Source of the DNA: Candidatus Falkowbacteria bacterium S5_I03
GTDB taxonomy: Bacteria > Patescibacteriota > Patescibacteriia > Patescibacteriales > UBA12465
DNA length: 64,000 nt
NCBI GenBank assembly: GCA_019248265.1
Contig: JAEHGX010000002.1
Coordinates: 58,648-122,647, forward strand
Direction: 5' to 3'
The position numbers and the translations under genes are program-made. Positions 39,839 through 51,145 of the stretch are shown piece by piece (the stretch's first letter is position 1; the number at the start of each line of letters is the position of its first letter). The notes below the pieces were generated by a model. It did no database searches and was not told where the DNA came from. It was given only the letters and a program-made list of their open reading frames with translations.

Positions 39839-41110
39839 TTAAAGCGGTAATTTATCAGACTTCCCCGGCTTATCGTCTTCGGAAAAAATATTAATGTCTC
39901 CATACTGACCATCAAAACCGGGTTTAATCTCTAAGCGGCCGGAACGCATTCTCTCTACGCCTTCAATAATGCGCCAATCGGTATCAGTTTTTAATTTTTC
40001 TAAATCACAATCAAGCAAAATAAATAACTCACTCCCAAATTTATTAACCAGACGCTGATATTCAGCCCGAACTTGTTTAGAGGCTCGACTTTTAATATTT
40101 AAAGCTTCGGCGATTATTTTATCTAGTTCAATTACTTTCTTGAAAGGAGCGGCTATTTCCGGCTTAAATCCGATTGGCCGGTCGGCTAGTTCGGCAACAC
40201 GATTTAAAACCCCAATTATCAGTGGCTTCTGGCAAATCGGACATAAATTGTTAAGCCTTTGGCTTTCTGCTGGCAAACAACTGAAGCCACAATCACGATG
40301 TCCATCTATATGATACATTCCTTCTTCCGGATAAAATTCAATCGTGTATAAAATTCCTGACGGTCCGCCTTTTTTATGATTTTTAATAACTTCGTATATC
40401 TGATGGTAGCTAATCGGCGTTTCTAACTCCATCACTGTTGCCTCCCGGCCAATATTAATCGGGCTATGGGCGTCGGAGCTGGAGAGCAGAGTTAAATTAT
40501 CTAAAGCAGACAAGCGCCAATTCATTTCCGGGTCGCTGGAAAGCCCAGTTTCATAGGCATAAATATTTTTTGTTTCCTCTTTAAAGCATTCTTCTAAAGT
40601 ATCAAAGCCGGACTTAGAACCAAAAACGGCAAACCAGGGAGTCCAAATATGCGCCGGGTAAATTAAAAAATGTTCATCAATATCCAATAATAATCTTACT
40701 AGTTCCGGGGCTTTAATCCCTAAAATCGGACGGCCATCGGATTTAATATTATATTTCGCTCCCAGGCGTTCATTTAATTTAGCGACCGCTTCAATATTGG
40801 GCGCGTGAATTACTAAATGGATTCGCCTGACTCTAGTTTCGTCTTTATAAATGAGCGCGACTTCCGTCGATAAAATAAATTTTACTTTATCATCAACTGC
40901 TGTCTTTAATTTATATAAACCGGAACCGACAAAAGTTTCTTCCAGTTGTTCACTAATGGCCTTAAACCAGGCAGGATAAGTAAAATCGCCGGTCGCAATA
41001 ATATCAATGCCCTTCTCGCGGCAAGTCTTATCAATATTCGCTAAAGTAAGTTGCGGTGAACAAGCTCTAGAATAAGGGGAATGAATATGTAAATCCAGAA
41101 CTTGTTTCAT
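39839..41110 (-). CDS. Endonuclease Q-like PHP-domain nuclease
   Basis: A 423-residue protein. The N-terminal PHP metal site is seen in DLHIHSPYSRACSPQ, with further ligands in FILSTEVALIY, IYPAHIWTPWF and SSSDAHSPINIG. A zinc-finger region follows with CGFSC and LCPICQKP, then HIDGHRDC upstream. This domain order matches the EndoQ/TIGR00375 family, which nicks DNA 5' of deaminated bases (hypoxanthine, uracil) and abasic sites. EndoQ was first studied in Thermococcales and occurs in some bacteria. It lies 11 bases after the nucleotidyltransferase gene. Confidence 0.82.
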   Translation of the reverse strand: MKQVLDLHIHSPYSRACSPQLTLANIDKTCREKGIDIIATGDFTYPAWFKAISEQLEETFVGSGLYKLKTAVDDKVKFILSTEVALIYKDETRVRRIHLVIHAPNIEAVAKLNERLGAKYNIKSDGRPILGIKAPELVRLLLDIDEHFLIYPAHIWTPWFAVFGSKSGFDTLEECFKEETKNIYAYETGLSSDPEMNWRLSALDNLTLLSSSDAHSPINIGREATVMELETPISYHQIYEVIKNHKKGGPSGILYTIEFYPEEGMYHIDGHRDCGFSCLPAESQRLNNLCPICQKPLIIGVLNRVAELADRPIGFKPEIAAPFKKVIELDKIIAEALNIKSRASKQVRAEYQRLVNKFGSELFILLDCDLEKLKTDTDWRIIEGVERMRSGRLEIKPGFDGQYGDINIFSEDDKPGKSDKLPL

Positions 41111-41121
41111 AGCTTTAGATA

Positions 41122-41862
41122 TTAAGCGGCGACCAAGCTCTCGGCAATTTGCAGTTCTTCGGGAGAATTAATTCCTACCGCCTCATGCGGCTCAATATTC
41201 CAAATACCGACATGATGCCCGCCGGCAAAAGCAATTTTAACCATATCAGTCAGATAAAACTCGTGCGCTTTATTATCGTCATGGACTTTATCAATATTCG
41301 CGAAGAACCAATCTCTATTAAAACAAAAACAATTAGGGTTAACTTCTAATATTTCCTTTTCCTCATCGCTCGCATCTTTGAATTCTTTTATTCCCTGAAC
41401 ATTTTTATCTTTATCCCGAATAATTCTTCCCCAGTGATAAAAAACCGAACGCCAATCTTTAAAATCAGGCAAAACCACTGTAATCATAGAGACTACGCCT
41501 TGGTGTTTAAGAGGAAAGCTGTTAATAGTTTCTTGTTTGTAAAAAGGGTGGTCGCCATTTAAAACAAAAATTTCCGTAGCCGCAGGATCAATATAGTCCC
41601 TAGCGCTAGCAACTGCATGTCCAGTTCCTAACTGCTGTTCTTGGATGACATATTGGACGTCATATTTTTGTAAAGCAGCAGCAATTATATTTTTATTATC
41701 AGGAGACACAATTACAATTGGTTTCAAGACAGGAGCGGTCTTAGAAATCGAGTCTAAGAGATAATCCAACATTGGCCGACCCTTAAGCGGAACCAATACT
41801 TTTGGCAATTCTGAGCCCATGCGCGTTCCTTTTCCAGCCGCCATTATAATAATCTGCGTCAT
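41122..41862 (-). CDS. Sugar-phosphate nucleotidyltransferase (GlmU N-terminal domain-like)
   Basis: A 246-residue pyrophosphorylase. It has the nucleotide-binding signature IIIMAAGKGTRMGSELPKVL, the uridine contact EQQLGTGHAVASA, the metal site LNGDHPFY and the late HEFYLTDMVKIA, all as in the N-terminal domain of GlmU, which makes UDP-N-acetylglucosamine. The C-terminal left-handed beta-helix acetyltransferase domain of GlmU is missing. A phosphohexomutase gene lies just upstream, supporting UDP-GlcNAc or a related sugar nucleotide as product. It leads the operon with the EndoQ-like gene. Confidence 0.8.
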   Translation of the reverse strand: MTQIIIMAAGKGTRMGSELPKVLVPLKGRPMLDYLLDSISKTAPVLKPIVIVSPDNKNIIAAALQKYDVQYVIQEQQLGTGHAVASARDYIDPAATEIFVLNGDHPFYKQETINSFPLKHQGVVSMITVVLPDFKDWRSVFYHWGRIIRDKDKNVQGIKEFKDASDEEKEILEVNPNCFCFNRDWFFANIDKVHDDNKAHEFYLTDMVKIAFAGGHHVGIWNIEPHEAVGINSPEELQIAESLVAA

Positions 41863-41913
41863 AACAAAATAAAAAATAAAAATAAAGGAAACTCAAATCT
41901 GAATTTCCCTTAT

Positions 41914-41942
41914 ATTTTAGCATTTTTTGAGTTTGAGGGCAA
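41914..41942 (-). promoter_or_regulatory. Promoter of the nucleotidyltransferase-EndoQ operon
   Basis: On the minus strand TTGCCC (41942-41937) and an extended TGC-TAAAAT (-10 at 41919-41914) are 17 bases apart. Confidence 0.6.
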
Positions 41943-41952
41943 ATTGAAAAAA

Positions 41953-43374
41953 TTATTTAATATAAGCTAAAATTTTAGCTTTGATTTCATCCACTTTCGC
42001 TATAGCTTCGGTTTTTGTTCGGGCTTCAGCATAAATTCTGATTATCGGCTCAGTATTAGAAGCGCGCAAATGTGCCCAGGAATCAGGCCAATCAATTTTT
42101 ACCCCATCAATATCCGTTATCTCTTCGGAAGCATAATCTATTTTTATCTTTTGTAAAATTTCAGGAACATTTATTTCCGGCGTTAATTCTAATTTATCCT
42201 TAACCATAAAATATTCCGGCAAACTTTTACGCAATTCTGACATTTTTTTGTTTGACTGGGCGAGCATTGATATAAATAAGGCTACTCCCGACATAGCATC
42301 ACGGCCATAATGAAGCGCCGGAAGAATTATGCCGCCATTACCTTCGCCGCCAATTACCGCCTGAAGCTCTTTCATTTTAGTAACGACATTAACTTCCCCG
42401 ACAGCCGCTGCTTCATATTTGCCGCCATGCTTTTCGGTTATATCGCGCAATGCCCGCGAAGAAGATAAATTAGAAACCGTGGCTTTCTGATACTTACCAG
42501 GATATAAATCGTTAATTATTTCAAAATTTTCTAAAACGTAATCGGCAATTGCCACTAAAGTATACTCCTCGCCGAACATTTCGCCGTTTTCATCAATAAA
42601 AGCCAAGCGATCAACATCCGGGTCAACAACAATCCCTAAATCCGCTTTTTCAGTTTTCACTCGTTCCATAATTTCTCCCAAATTTTCGGCGAGCGGTTCT
42701 GGCTTATGGGCGAATAAACCATTAGGCAAACAATTTAACAAACTTATCTTTGTTATTCCTAAACTTTCCAAAACATGCGGAATCGCTTTGCCGCCGGCGG
42801 AATTAATTCCATCAACCACAATTTTAAAATCACGACCGGCAACGGCCTCTTTATCAATCAGCGGCAAAGTCATTATCTTATCAATATGATCCCATTCTAG
42901 ATAAGGCGAGAAAAAATAAGCGCCAAGCTGTTCTTCGGGGACGTAGTGCGGTTGATTATTTTCAGCTAACGCTAAAATTTGTTCACCTTCAGCAGCCGAC
43001 AAAAACTCTCCTTGTTCGTCTATTAGCTTAAGTGCATTCCAACCGCCGGGATTATGTGAAGCGGTGATAATAATGCCACCTTGCGCCTTCTGAGAGACGA
43101 CAGCGACTTCTACGGTCGGAGTAGAGGAAATACCTAAATCAATAATATCAATCCCCAAACTTAAAAGATTGCCGACAATCAAGCGGCTAACCATTTCCCC
43201 TGAAACGCGCGCATCGCGACCCACAATAATTTTCGTTTTTATTGACGGGTGGCGCTTAATTATAAAAGCCCCAAAAGCGGAACTAAATTTGATAATTTCT
43301 ACCGGAGTTAAGTTATTCCCCGGTTCGCCGCCGACAGTACCGCGGATGCCGGAAATTGATTTAATAATGGACAT
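41953..43374 (-). CDS. Phosphoglucosamine/phosphoglucomutase family enzyme (GlmM/ManB-like)
   Basis: A 473-residue alpha-D-phosphohexomutase. The phosphoserine loop is TASHNPGGWNALKLID, the metal loop DPDVDRLAFIDENGEMFGEE, the sugar-binding GGEGNGGIILP and the phosphate-binding SNTEPIIRIYAEA. The substrate loop GGEGNGG fits GlmM or mixed-function mutases. Together with the adjacent GlmU-like enzyme it suggests conversion of GlcN-6-P or GlcNAc-6-P to the 1-phosphate for UDP-GlcNAc. Specificity cannot be settled from motifs. It has an AT-rich start region with TATAAT next to the ATG. Confidence 0.85.
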   Translation of the reverse strand: MSIIKSISGIRGTVGGEPGNNLTPVEIIKFSSAFGAFIIKRHPSIKTKIIVGRDARVSGEMVSRLIVGNLLSLGIDIIDLGISSTPTVEVAVVSQKAQGGIIITASHNPGGWNALKLIDEQGEFLSAAEGEQILALAENNQPHYVPEEQLGAYFFSPYLEWDHIDKIMTLPLIDKEAVAGRDFKIVVDGINSAGGKAIPHVLESLGITKISLLNCLPNGLFAHKPEPLAENLGEIMERVKTEKADLGIVVDPDVDRLAFIDENGEMFGEEYTLVAIADYVLENFEIINDLYPGKYQKATVSNLSSSRALRDITEKHGGKYEAAAVGEVNVVTKMKELQAVIGGEGNGGIILPALHYGRDAMSGVALFISMLAQSNKKMSELRKSLPEYFMVKDKLELTPEINVPEILQKIKIDYASEEITDIDGVKIDWPDSWAHLRASNTEPIIRIYAEARTKTEAIAKVDEIKAKILAYIK

Positions 43375-43437
43375 AAAATTATAATAATATATACAGCTAT
43401 TCTACAACAAAGATATAGTTTTAGCCAAATGATAGCC

Positions 43438-43466
43438 TTGACATTATTGGTTATTTATGATAAAGT
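43438..43466 (+). promoter_or_regulatory. Promoter of the 128-residue orphan
   Basis: TTGACA and TAAAGT are separated by 17 bases, 65 bases before the ATG. Confidence 0.7.
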
Positions 43467-43531
43467 TAGGGGAAAATAAATAGAACATTTAAAAATAAAT
43501 TATATTAGTTTTAACAAAAAAATCATTAAAG

Positions 43532-43918
43532 ATGAAAAAATTAATTATTGTTGCCTGCATCATTTTTTGGACCGCCTTCTTAATTTTAATGGCTACTTTA
43601 TTCAACCACGGGATACTTTTCAAATTTCTCGCGCCAAATAGCGTGACCGTTACTACCTGGGCTGCCGGGTTCCTGATGTTCGTCGGTTTTCAGATGTTGC
43701 TAACAGTCTCCGTACCAGCACCAAAAATTAAAAAAGGGCGCGTGTACAAACTGATAACAGTTATTCCACATGTTAAGGGGAAAACACTTGTTCTGACTTA
43801 CGGTGATCGGGTTGAAAATTTCTGGTGTGAAGACATCCTGGCCCCAGAAGCGCCTAAAATTGGTAATAAGTATACTATTGAAAAAATTGAAGACGACTTA
43901 CTGTTAACTCCTTACTAA
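43532..43918 (+). CDS. Small membrane orphan protein, 128 residues
   Basis: Two hydrophobic segments at about residues 3-23 (LIIVACIIFWTAFLILMA) and 40-62 (VTTWAAGFLMFVGFQMLL) are followed by a soluble C-terminal part of 65 residues (LITVIPHVKGKTLVLTYGDR). I recognise no family. It is a monocistronic unit with a consensus promoter and a strong terminator. Confidence 0.6.
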   Translation: MKKLIIVACIIFWTAFLILMATLFNHGILFKFLAPNSVTVTTWAAGFLMFVGFQMLLTVSVPAPKIKKGRVYKLITVIPHVKGKTLVLTYGDRVENFWCEDILAPEAPKIGNKYTIEKIEDDLLLTPY

Positions 43919-43967
43919 TTAAAACCAAAAAACATTAGTTTTCAAAACTAATTTAAAAAAACCAAAC

Positions 43968-43999
43968 AAAAAGAAGAGCTCCAACCAAGCTCTTTTTTT
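43968..43999 (+). terminator. Terminator of the 128-residue orphan
   Basis: AGAGCT/AGCTCT hairpin followed by T7. Confidence 0.75.
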
Positions 44000-44091
44000 C
44001 TTATAATTTGACTATTCAACGCCGTGGTGGGAAAATTGTAATAGAATATTGAAAAAATAAATCAAAAGTCGCGGACGGAGGCCGCAAACTA

Positions 44092-44730
44092 ATGAAAAAA
44101 GTAATTTTGCTCTCAGAGTTGACTTTCAACTCTTGTATGACGTATGCGACTATACGTCTATGGAATTGGGGGGATTACGATGTTAAAGTTAGTTTCGTTC
44201 CCTCAAGCAACTTAAATGAGATAGTCACCCAGGCGATAGAAATATACGACCTGGTAATCGCTATGGGCTATCAAAACATTGACCAGTGCTGGTTGGACCA
44301 AAAAAACCAACTAGCATTTCTCTCTCATCGGGAAGATGAGCAAGGCGGGAAATTATTTCTCGTACCTTCAAAACAAAAACTGAAACCAGCAAACGCGAGC
44401 TTAGTAAAAAAAATTAAAAAAATTGCTAATGACCAGATTAAAGACGGTGTCCGCGTTGATTTACTCGGTTATTTATCCGCTAACGGGAAAAACCAAGCAA
44501 TAACTAACTATTTAAATCTACAGCGCCGCTATTTTCAGGCGCTTAGCGTCGTCAAAAGATTTTATGGGAAAGAAGAACAAATAAGACTTCACCAATTCTT
44601 TCTTCTAGAAATCATAGACGAGCCTGAAGATGAAAATCAGTGGATAGACACTTTGATTGTTAAATATAATTTGATGGAACACAAAAATCAAAAGTCTCTG
44701 CCACTCATGCTGGAATTAAATGCAAATTAA
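44092..44730 (+). CDS. Orphan cytoplasmic protein, 212 residues
   Basis: A soluble protein with no signal peptide or membrane helix. The N-terminal 60 residues (KKVILLSELTFNSCMTYATI then YDLVIAMGYQNIDQCW) recall the first strands of a DHH-type or Rossmann-like fold, but the metal-binding Asp and His residues of DHH enzymes are absent, so I do not assign the family. The C-terminal half is helical and charged. A GGAGG Shine-Dalgarno-like box lies 10 bases before the ATG. A terminator follows. Confidence 0.55.
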   Translation: MKKVILLSELTFNSCMTYATIRLWNWGDYDVKVSFVPSSNLNEIVTQAIEIYDLVIAMGYQNIDQCWLDQKNQLAFLSHREDEQGGKLFLVPSKQKLKPANASLVKKIKKIANDQIKDGVRVDLLGYLSANGKNQAITNYLNLQRRYFQALSVVKRFYGKEEQIRLHQFFLLEIIDEPEDENQWIDTLIVKYNLMEHKNQKSLPLMLELNAN

Positions 44731-44734
44731 AAAA

Positions 44735-44763
44735 GAAAAAGGAGCCTTTAAAAAGCTCCTTTT
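44735..44763. terminator. Bidirectional terminator between orphan genes
   Basis: AAAAGGAGC/GCTCCTTTT hairpin between convergent genes; nearly the same hairpin recurs at 46388-46416. Confidence 0.8.
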
Positions 44764-44780
44764 CAATTGGTTTTAATTAA

Positions 44781-46223
44781 TTACAAAGTGCACGCGGAAT
44801 ATGTATCAAGGTTTCCTGGGCCCATGTTGTCATGGTCACCACTGTTTCCATTGGCCTTAACCTTAATCACATCTTTAGGCCATTCGCCTTGTTTGATCAA
44901 AGTGCGAGGTGAAACTATGACCAAGGCCGATAAAACATCGGCAAACAATTCCGACCAAGTCATTTCAGCTTTTTTAGAAACCACGAATCTCGTTTCCTGA
45001 GCAGTATGAATTTCATAGCCAAAATCAACCGCCGCCACACCTTCAATTTTTAACAATTCTTTTTCAATTGCCATAGAATCTATATCAAAAGGCAAAAAAA
45101 ATGCTAATTGACCAAAAGCGTTAATTTGAAAACTAATCGGAATGGGCTGAGAATTTTTTGACGTTTCCACCGGATGAACAACCTTAATATTAAAATTGAG
45201 TTTATCGTTATATTCCTTCAATATTGGCGGGAATGCAACAAACGGTTGAAAAAAATCAATTTCCGGGCACATAATAAGCGTTACGACGCTTTTTTTAGGT
45301 TCAAAGATGTAATGAATGTGAGCGTCTTCCACTCCCCAAAATCTCGCTTTCATTAAGTCTTTGATTCTTTCTTCCAAGTGAATCCCTGAAAAAGTTAGGG
45401 TCAGTTCACGCTTACCTTTAAACAACAGATTAACTTCAATAGAATTTGGCAGTTTCGGAACTGGCGACCACTCGCCTCCCCAGTCAACACCAGCCGGAAA
45501 ATAATCAGCGGCCACTGCCAAAACATCTTTCTTTAACTCCTGCCAGCTTCGGTCGTCATCCTTAATCAATACCATTTTGTGCTCGGCAATATTGTCGTGC
45601 ACAATAATATGAGAAATGGATTGGCACTCGCGCAAGCGGTCGCAAAAGTCGTCAAGATAACCATAGTCATTATCAAAATTCAAATCTATGACCCGATTTC
45701 CATCTCTTTTAATTCGAAAGTGCTGACGGAAAAGACGCATAGCATACTGGCGATGAAGTTGAACAAACATTATCCCGATTAGTCTATCTCGAAAATTAAA
45801 AAAACTGGCGGCTGGAGACTTGGTAATAGTAATTTCGTGGGTATCAGCCGAAATTTTAATTATTTCCAAAATCATTTTCTGAATTTCAACCAATTGTTGG
45901 TTATCAAACAAGTGCGGCCAACTAGTGGCATAGGTCACAAGATCATGATTTTTGTGAGTCACCTCCCTAATCGTTAACCGGGGATCAACAGGACTAGTGA
46001 AAAGATGTTCATCAAAACGATCTGTTTCATAGTCGACCAGTTTGAATACTTTCTTTTCCGCCGGCGGAGTTTCTTCCGCTTTTAAAGCTGCAGACGCAAT
46101 GGCTGACTTTTTTTGTTGTCGCCGACAATAAAAATACCAACCGACTGCTATTAATACAACGACTAATAAAATACTTAAACGCCAACCAATTGGCAGACTC
46201 GAAAAAAAATTTTCTCCCTTCAT
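44781..46223 (-). CDS. Membrane-anchored orphan protein, 480 residues
   Basis: One membrane helix at about residues 17-34 (LSILLVVVLIAVGWYFY) is followed by a basic stop (CRRQQKK) and a large cytoplasmic-type domain of about 430 residues with alternating strands and helices. I recognise no family. The C-terminus is Gly/Asn-rich (NGNSGDHDNMGPGN). The ATG overlaps the stop of a 44-residue ORF (ATGA), implying translational coupling. The gene ends at the terminator shared with the 212-residue orphan. Confidence 0.6.
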   Translation of the reverse strand: MKGENFFSSLPIGWRLSILLVVVLIAVGWYFYCRRQQKKSAIASAALKAEETPPAEKKVFKLVDYETDRFDEHLFTSPVDPRLTIREVTHKNHDLVTYATSWPHLFDNQQLVEIQKMILEIIKISADTHEITITKSPAASFFNFRDRLIGIMFVQLHRQYAMRLFRQHFRIKRDGNRVIDLNFDNDYGYLDDFCDRLRECQSISHIIVHDNIAEHKMVLIKDDDRSWQELKKDVLAVAADYFPAGVDWGGEWSPVPKLPNSIEVNLLFKGKRELTLTFSGIHLEERIKDLMKARFWGVEDAHIHYIFEPKKSVVTLIMCPEIDFFQPFVAFPPILKEYNDKLNFNIKVVHPVETSKNSQPIPISFQINAFGQLAFFLPFDIDSMAIEKELLKIEGVAAVDFGYEIHTAQETRFVVSKKAEMTWSELFADVLSALVIVSPRTLIKQGEWPKDVIKVKANGNSGDHDNMGPGNLDTYSACTL

Positions 46224-46354
46224 GATATATTAAGTTTAGAAGGAACTGAAGTTAAGTGAACGCCACCTAACAAGCGGTTATATATGGCCCAAAGCCCTTC
46301 AAGACGCTGTCTCGCCTCATAGTCCTCTTCACTGAGAACATATCTTTTTATCAT
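46220..46354 (-). CDS. Micro-ORF of 44 residues coupled to the 480-residue membrane orphan
   Basis: The frame starts MIKRYVLSEEDYEARQRLEG and ends SVPSKLNIS. Its TGA overlaps the ATG of the next gene as ATGA, the classic coupling arrangement. The peptide is hydrophilic at the front (YVLSEEDYEARQRLEG is likely helical) and has no membrane segment. It could be a small partner protein or a leader peptide that controls the downstream gene. I know no family; coding status rests on the overlap and good amino-acid composition. Confidence 0.45.
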   Translation of the reverse strand: MIKRYVLSEEDYEARQRLEGLWAIYNRLLGGVHLTSVPSKLNIS

Positions 46355-46387
46355 AAAGTTTCATAAAAATCAAGCAAAAACAAACAA

Positions 46388-46416
46388 AAAAGGAGCCCTA
46401 AAAAAGCTCCTTTTCT
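46388..46416 (-). terminator. Terminator of the 23S-5S rRNA transcript
   Basis: The AAGGAGC/GCTCCTT hairpin with T-rich flanks on both strands lies about 45 bases after the 5S gene in the direction of rRNA transcription. Confidence 0.75.
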
Positions 46417-46458
46417 TTTTGCAAAAACATCATTTTCTCAATTAAAAAACACCATTGT

Positions 46459-46572
46459 TCTGGCGGCGACCTACTTTCCCAGGGCTCAGGCCCAAGTATC
46501 ATCGGCGCTGTCTGGCTTAACTTCTGAGTTCGAGAAGGGATCAGGTGTGACCCAGACGCTTTTACCACCAAA
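46459..46572 (-). rRNA. rrf: 5S ribosomal RNA
   Basis: The minus strand carries the 5S core: GGTGGTAAAAGCGTCTGGG at the 5' side, CACCTGATCCCTTCTCGAAC, AGAAGTTAAGCCAG, and the 3' part GGGAAAGTAGGTCGCCGCC. The terminal helix continues outside the mature RNA as ACACCATTGTT/AACAATGGTGT, probably a processing stem. It follows the 23S gene after about 95 bases. Ends are approximate. Confidence 0.95.
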
Positions 46573-46667
46573 ACAATGGTGTCTTTTATATATTAAGCGC
46601 TATCGCGCTAAAAACCATTGGTATTATTATATATGTTACGGAGTAAATATTCAAAACTTTAAAAATA

Positions 46668-49688
<3,021 letters not shown>

Positions 49689-49826
49689 ATATTTAAAGCT
49701 ACAAAAAGCGTGTCATATTCTTTTACAGCTTGAAGGGTCTCAACCTTCAATAGAATACTTTTATCTTAATTGAACATTATTATTTGATGTCTTTACTCTA
49801 ACATATGTTGTTAAGGGACTCGGGGC

Positions 49827-49853
49827 GCAAAAAAACCGCTTTAGCAGCGGTCC
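49827..49853 (-). terminator. Terminator-like hairpin inside the 23S leader
   Basis: In the direction of rRNA transcription, ACCGCT/AGCGGT with a 4-base loop is followed by T7. It lies about 100 bases after the rRNA promoter and 140 bases before the 23S 5' end. It could act as an attenuator or require antitermination. Confidence 0.65.
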
Positions 49854-49961
49854 TAAGTAATCGCAAAATAGCTGATCAATTAGAATCGCTGTTTAATATG
49901 ATAAACATAAAGTTTTTGCATATTTTTCTAGGTTTTTATAGCCCTGTTAAAACTGATACCA

Positions 49962-49989
49962 ATTATAGCTGTTTTAAAAAATATGTCAA
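49962..49989 (-). promoter_or_regulatory. Promoter of the 23S-5S rRNA unit
   Basis: The minus strand has TTGACA (49989-49984) and a perfect TATAAT (49967-49962) separated by 16 bases. Predicted start near 49955, about 265 bases before the mature 23S. It is the only strong promoter between pilT and 23S. Confidence 0.8.
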
Positions 49990-50005
49990 GGGGAAAAAGA
50001 AAACA

Positions 50006-50036
50006 AAAAAACAGCCTTATTTTAGCTGTTTTTTAA
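50006..50036 (-). terminator. Terminator of the rpmF-nusB-rnc-pilT operon
   Basis: AACAGC/GCTGTT hairpin with T7 on the minus strand, 30 bases after pilT. Confidence 0.75.
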
Positions 50037-50065
50037 ATACTTTTTAGTTTCTTTTTAAGCGCTAT

Positions 50066-51124
50066 TTAATCGCTCAGAAGTCCAGGATCACCCAATTGCC
50101 CCATGGCCACTTCCTTGGTAATTACGTTGTCTTTGTATAGCTGTTTGACGTGTTTATCCATGGTTATCATGCCTGAGGCGCCGCCGGTTTCAATCACGCT
50201 CTTTATCTGGGCTACTTTACCCTCTCTAATTAAATTGGCAATCGCCGAATTATTCAATAAAATTTCGCGAGCGGCTACGCGTCCGCCACCAACTTTATTT
50301 AACAAGCGCTGAGAAATAATCGCCGACAACACGAAAGATAATTGTGATTTAATTTGATTCTGTTGATAAGGCGGAAAAATATCAATAATTCTATCAACGG
50401 TCTGCGCGGCGCTATAAGTATGCAAAGTCGCTAAAACTAAATGTCCGGTTTCAGCTAAGGTAATCGCGGTAGAAATCGTCTCCAAGTCACGCATTTCACC
50501 AATCATAATAACGTTCGGATCCTGGCGCAAAGCATGCTTCAAACCGCTGGAAAAACTAATCATATCGCTCCCCAATTGTCTTTGGGAAATAATACTCATT
50601 TTCGGTTTAAAAATATATTCAATCGGATCTTCCAGAGTAATAATATTAACGCTGGTGTTGGCATTGATATGATTTATCATTGCCGCTAAAGTCGTTGATT
50701 TTCCGCAACCGGTCGGACCGGTAACTAAAATTAATCCCTGTTGCAAATTAAGCATCTTCTCAACAATCGGCGGCAATCCCAATTCATCTAAAGACGGCTC
50801 TTGCTCCTTGATAATACGCGCGGCCAAACAAACATTATTTTTTTCAAAAGAGAAATTAACGCGATAACGATACTCGTCAACTTGATAAGCTAAATCTAAG
50901 TCGCGCTTATCCATGAATCTTCTTTTTTGTTCTTTGGTTAAAACTACATCCATCACATTTTCCATTTCTACGGTATCAAGTATCGGAAAATGTCCTTCGG
51001 GAAAAATATCATTGACATTGAACAACTCGCCATCGATACGCAAAATTGGCTCTTGGCCGACAATCATATGAATATCGGATGCCTCTTTTTCGGCCGCGAT
51101 TTTAAATAAGTTTTTAACTTCCAT
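50066..51124 (-). CDS. pilT: Type IV pilus retraction ATPase PilT
   Basis: A 352-residue secretion ATPase. It shows ASDIHMIVGQEPILRIDGE, Walker A VTGPTGCGKSTTLAAMI, the Asp box ITLEDPIEYIF, Walker B NVIMIGEMRDLETIS and the His box LATLHT. PilT drives pilus retraction for twitching motility and DNA uptake. No other pilus gene is in the window. It ends the operon with rnc, nusB and rpmF, 21 bases after rnc. Confidence 0.94.
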   Translation of the reverse strand: MEVKNLFKIAAEKEASDIHMIVGQEPILRIDGELFNVNDIFPEGHFPILDTVEMENVMDVVLTKEQKRRFMDKRDLDLAYQVDEYRYRVNFSFEKNNVCLAARIIKEQEPSLDELGLPPIVEKMLNLQQGLILVTGPTGCGKSTTLAAMINHINANTSVNIITLEDPIEYIFKPKMSIISQRQLGSDMISFSSGLKHALRQDPNVIMIGEMRDLETISTAITLAETGHLVLATLHTYSAAQTVDRIIDIFPPYQQNQIKSQLSFVLSAIISQRLLNKVGGGRVAAREILLNNSAIANLIREGKVAQIKSVIETGGASGMITMDKHVKQLYKDNVITKEVAMGQLGDPGLLSD

Positions 51125-51145
51125 AGAAAAACTAATTAAATTATT

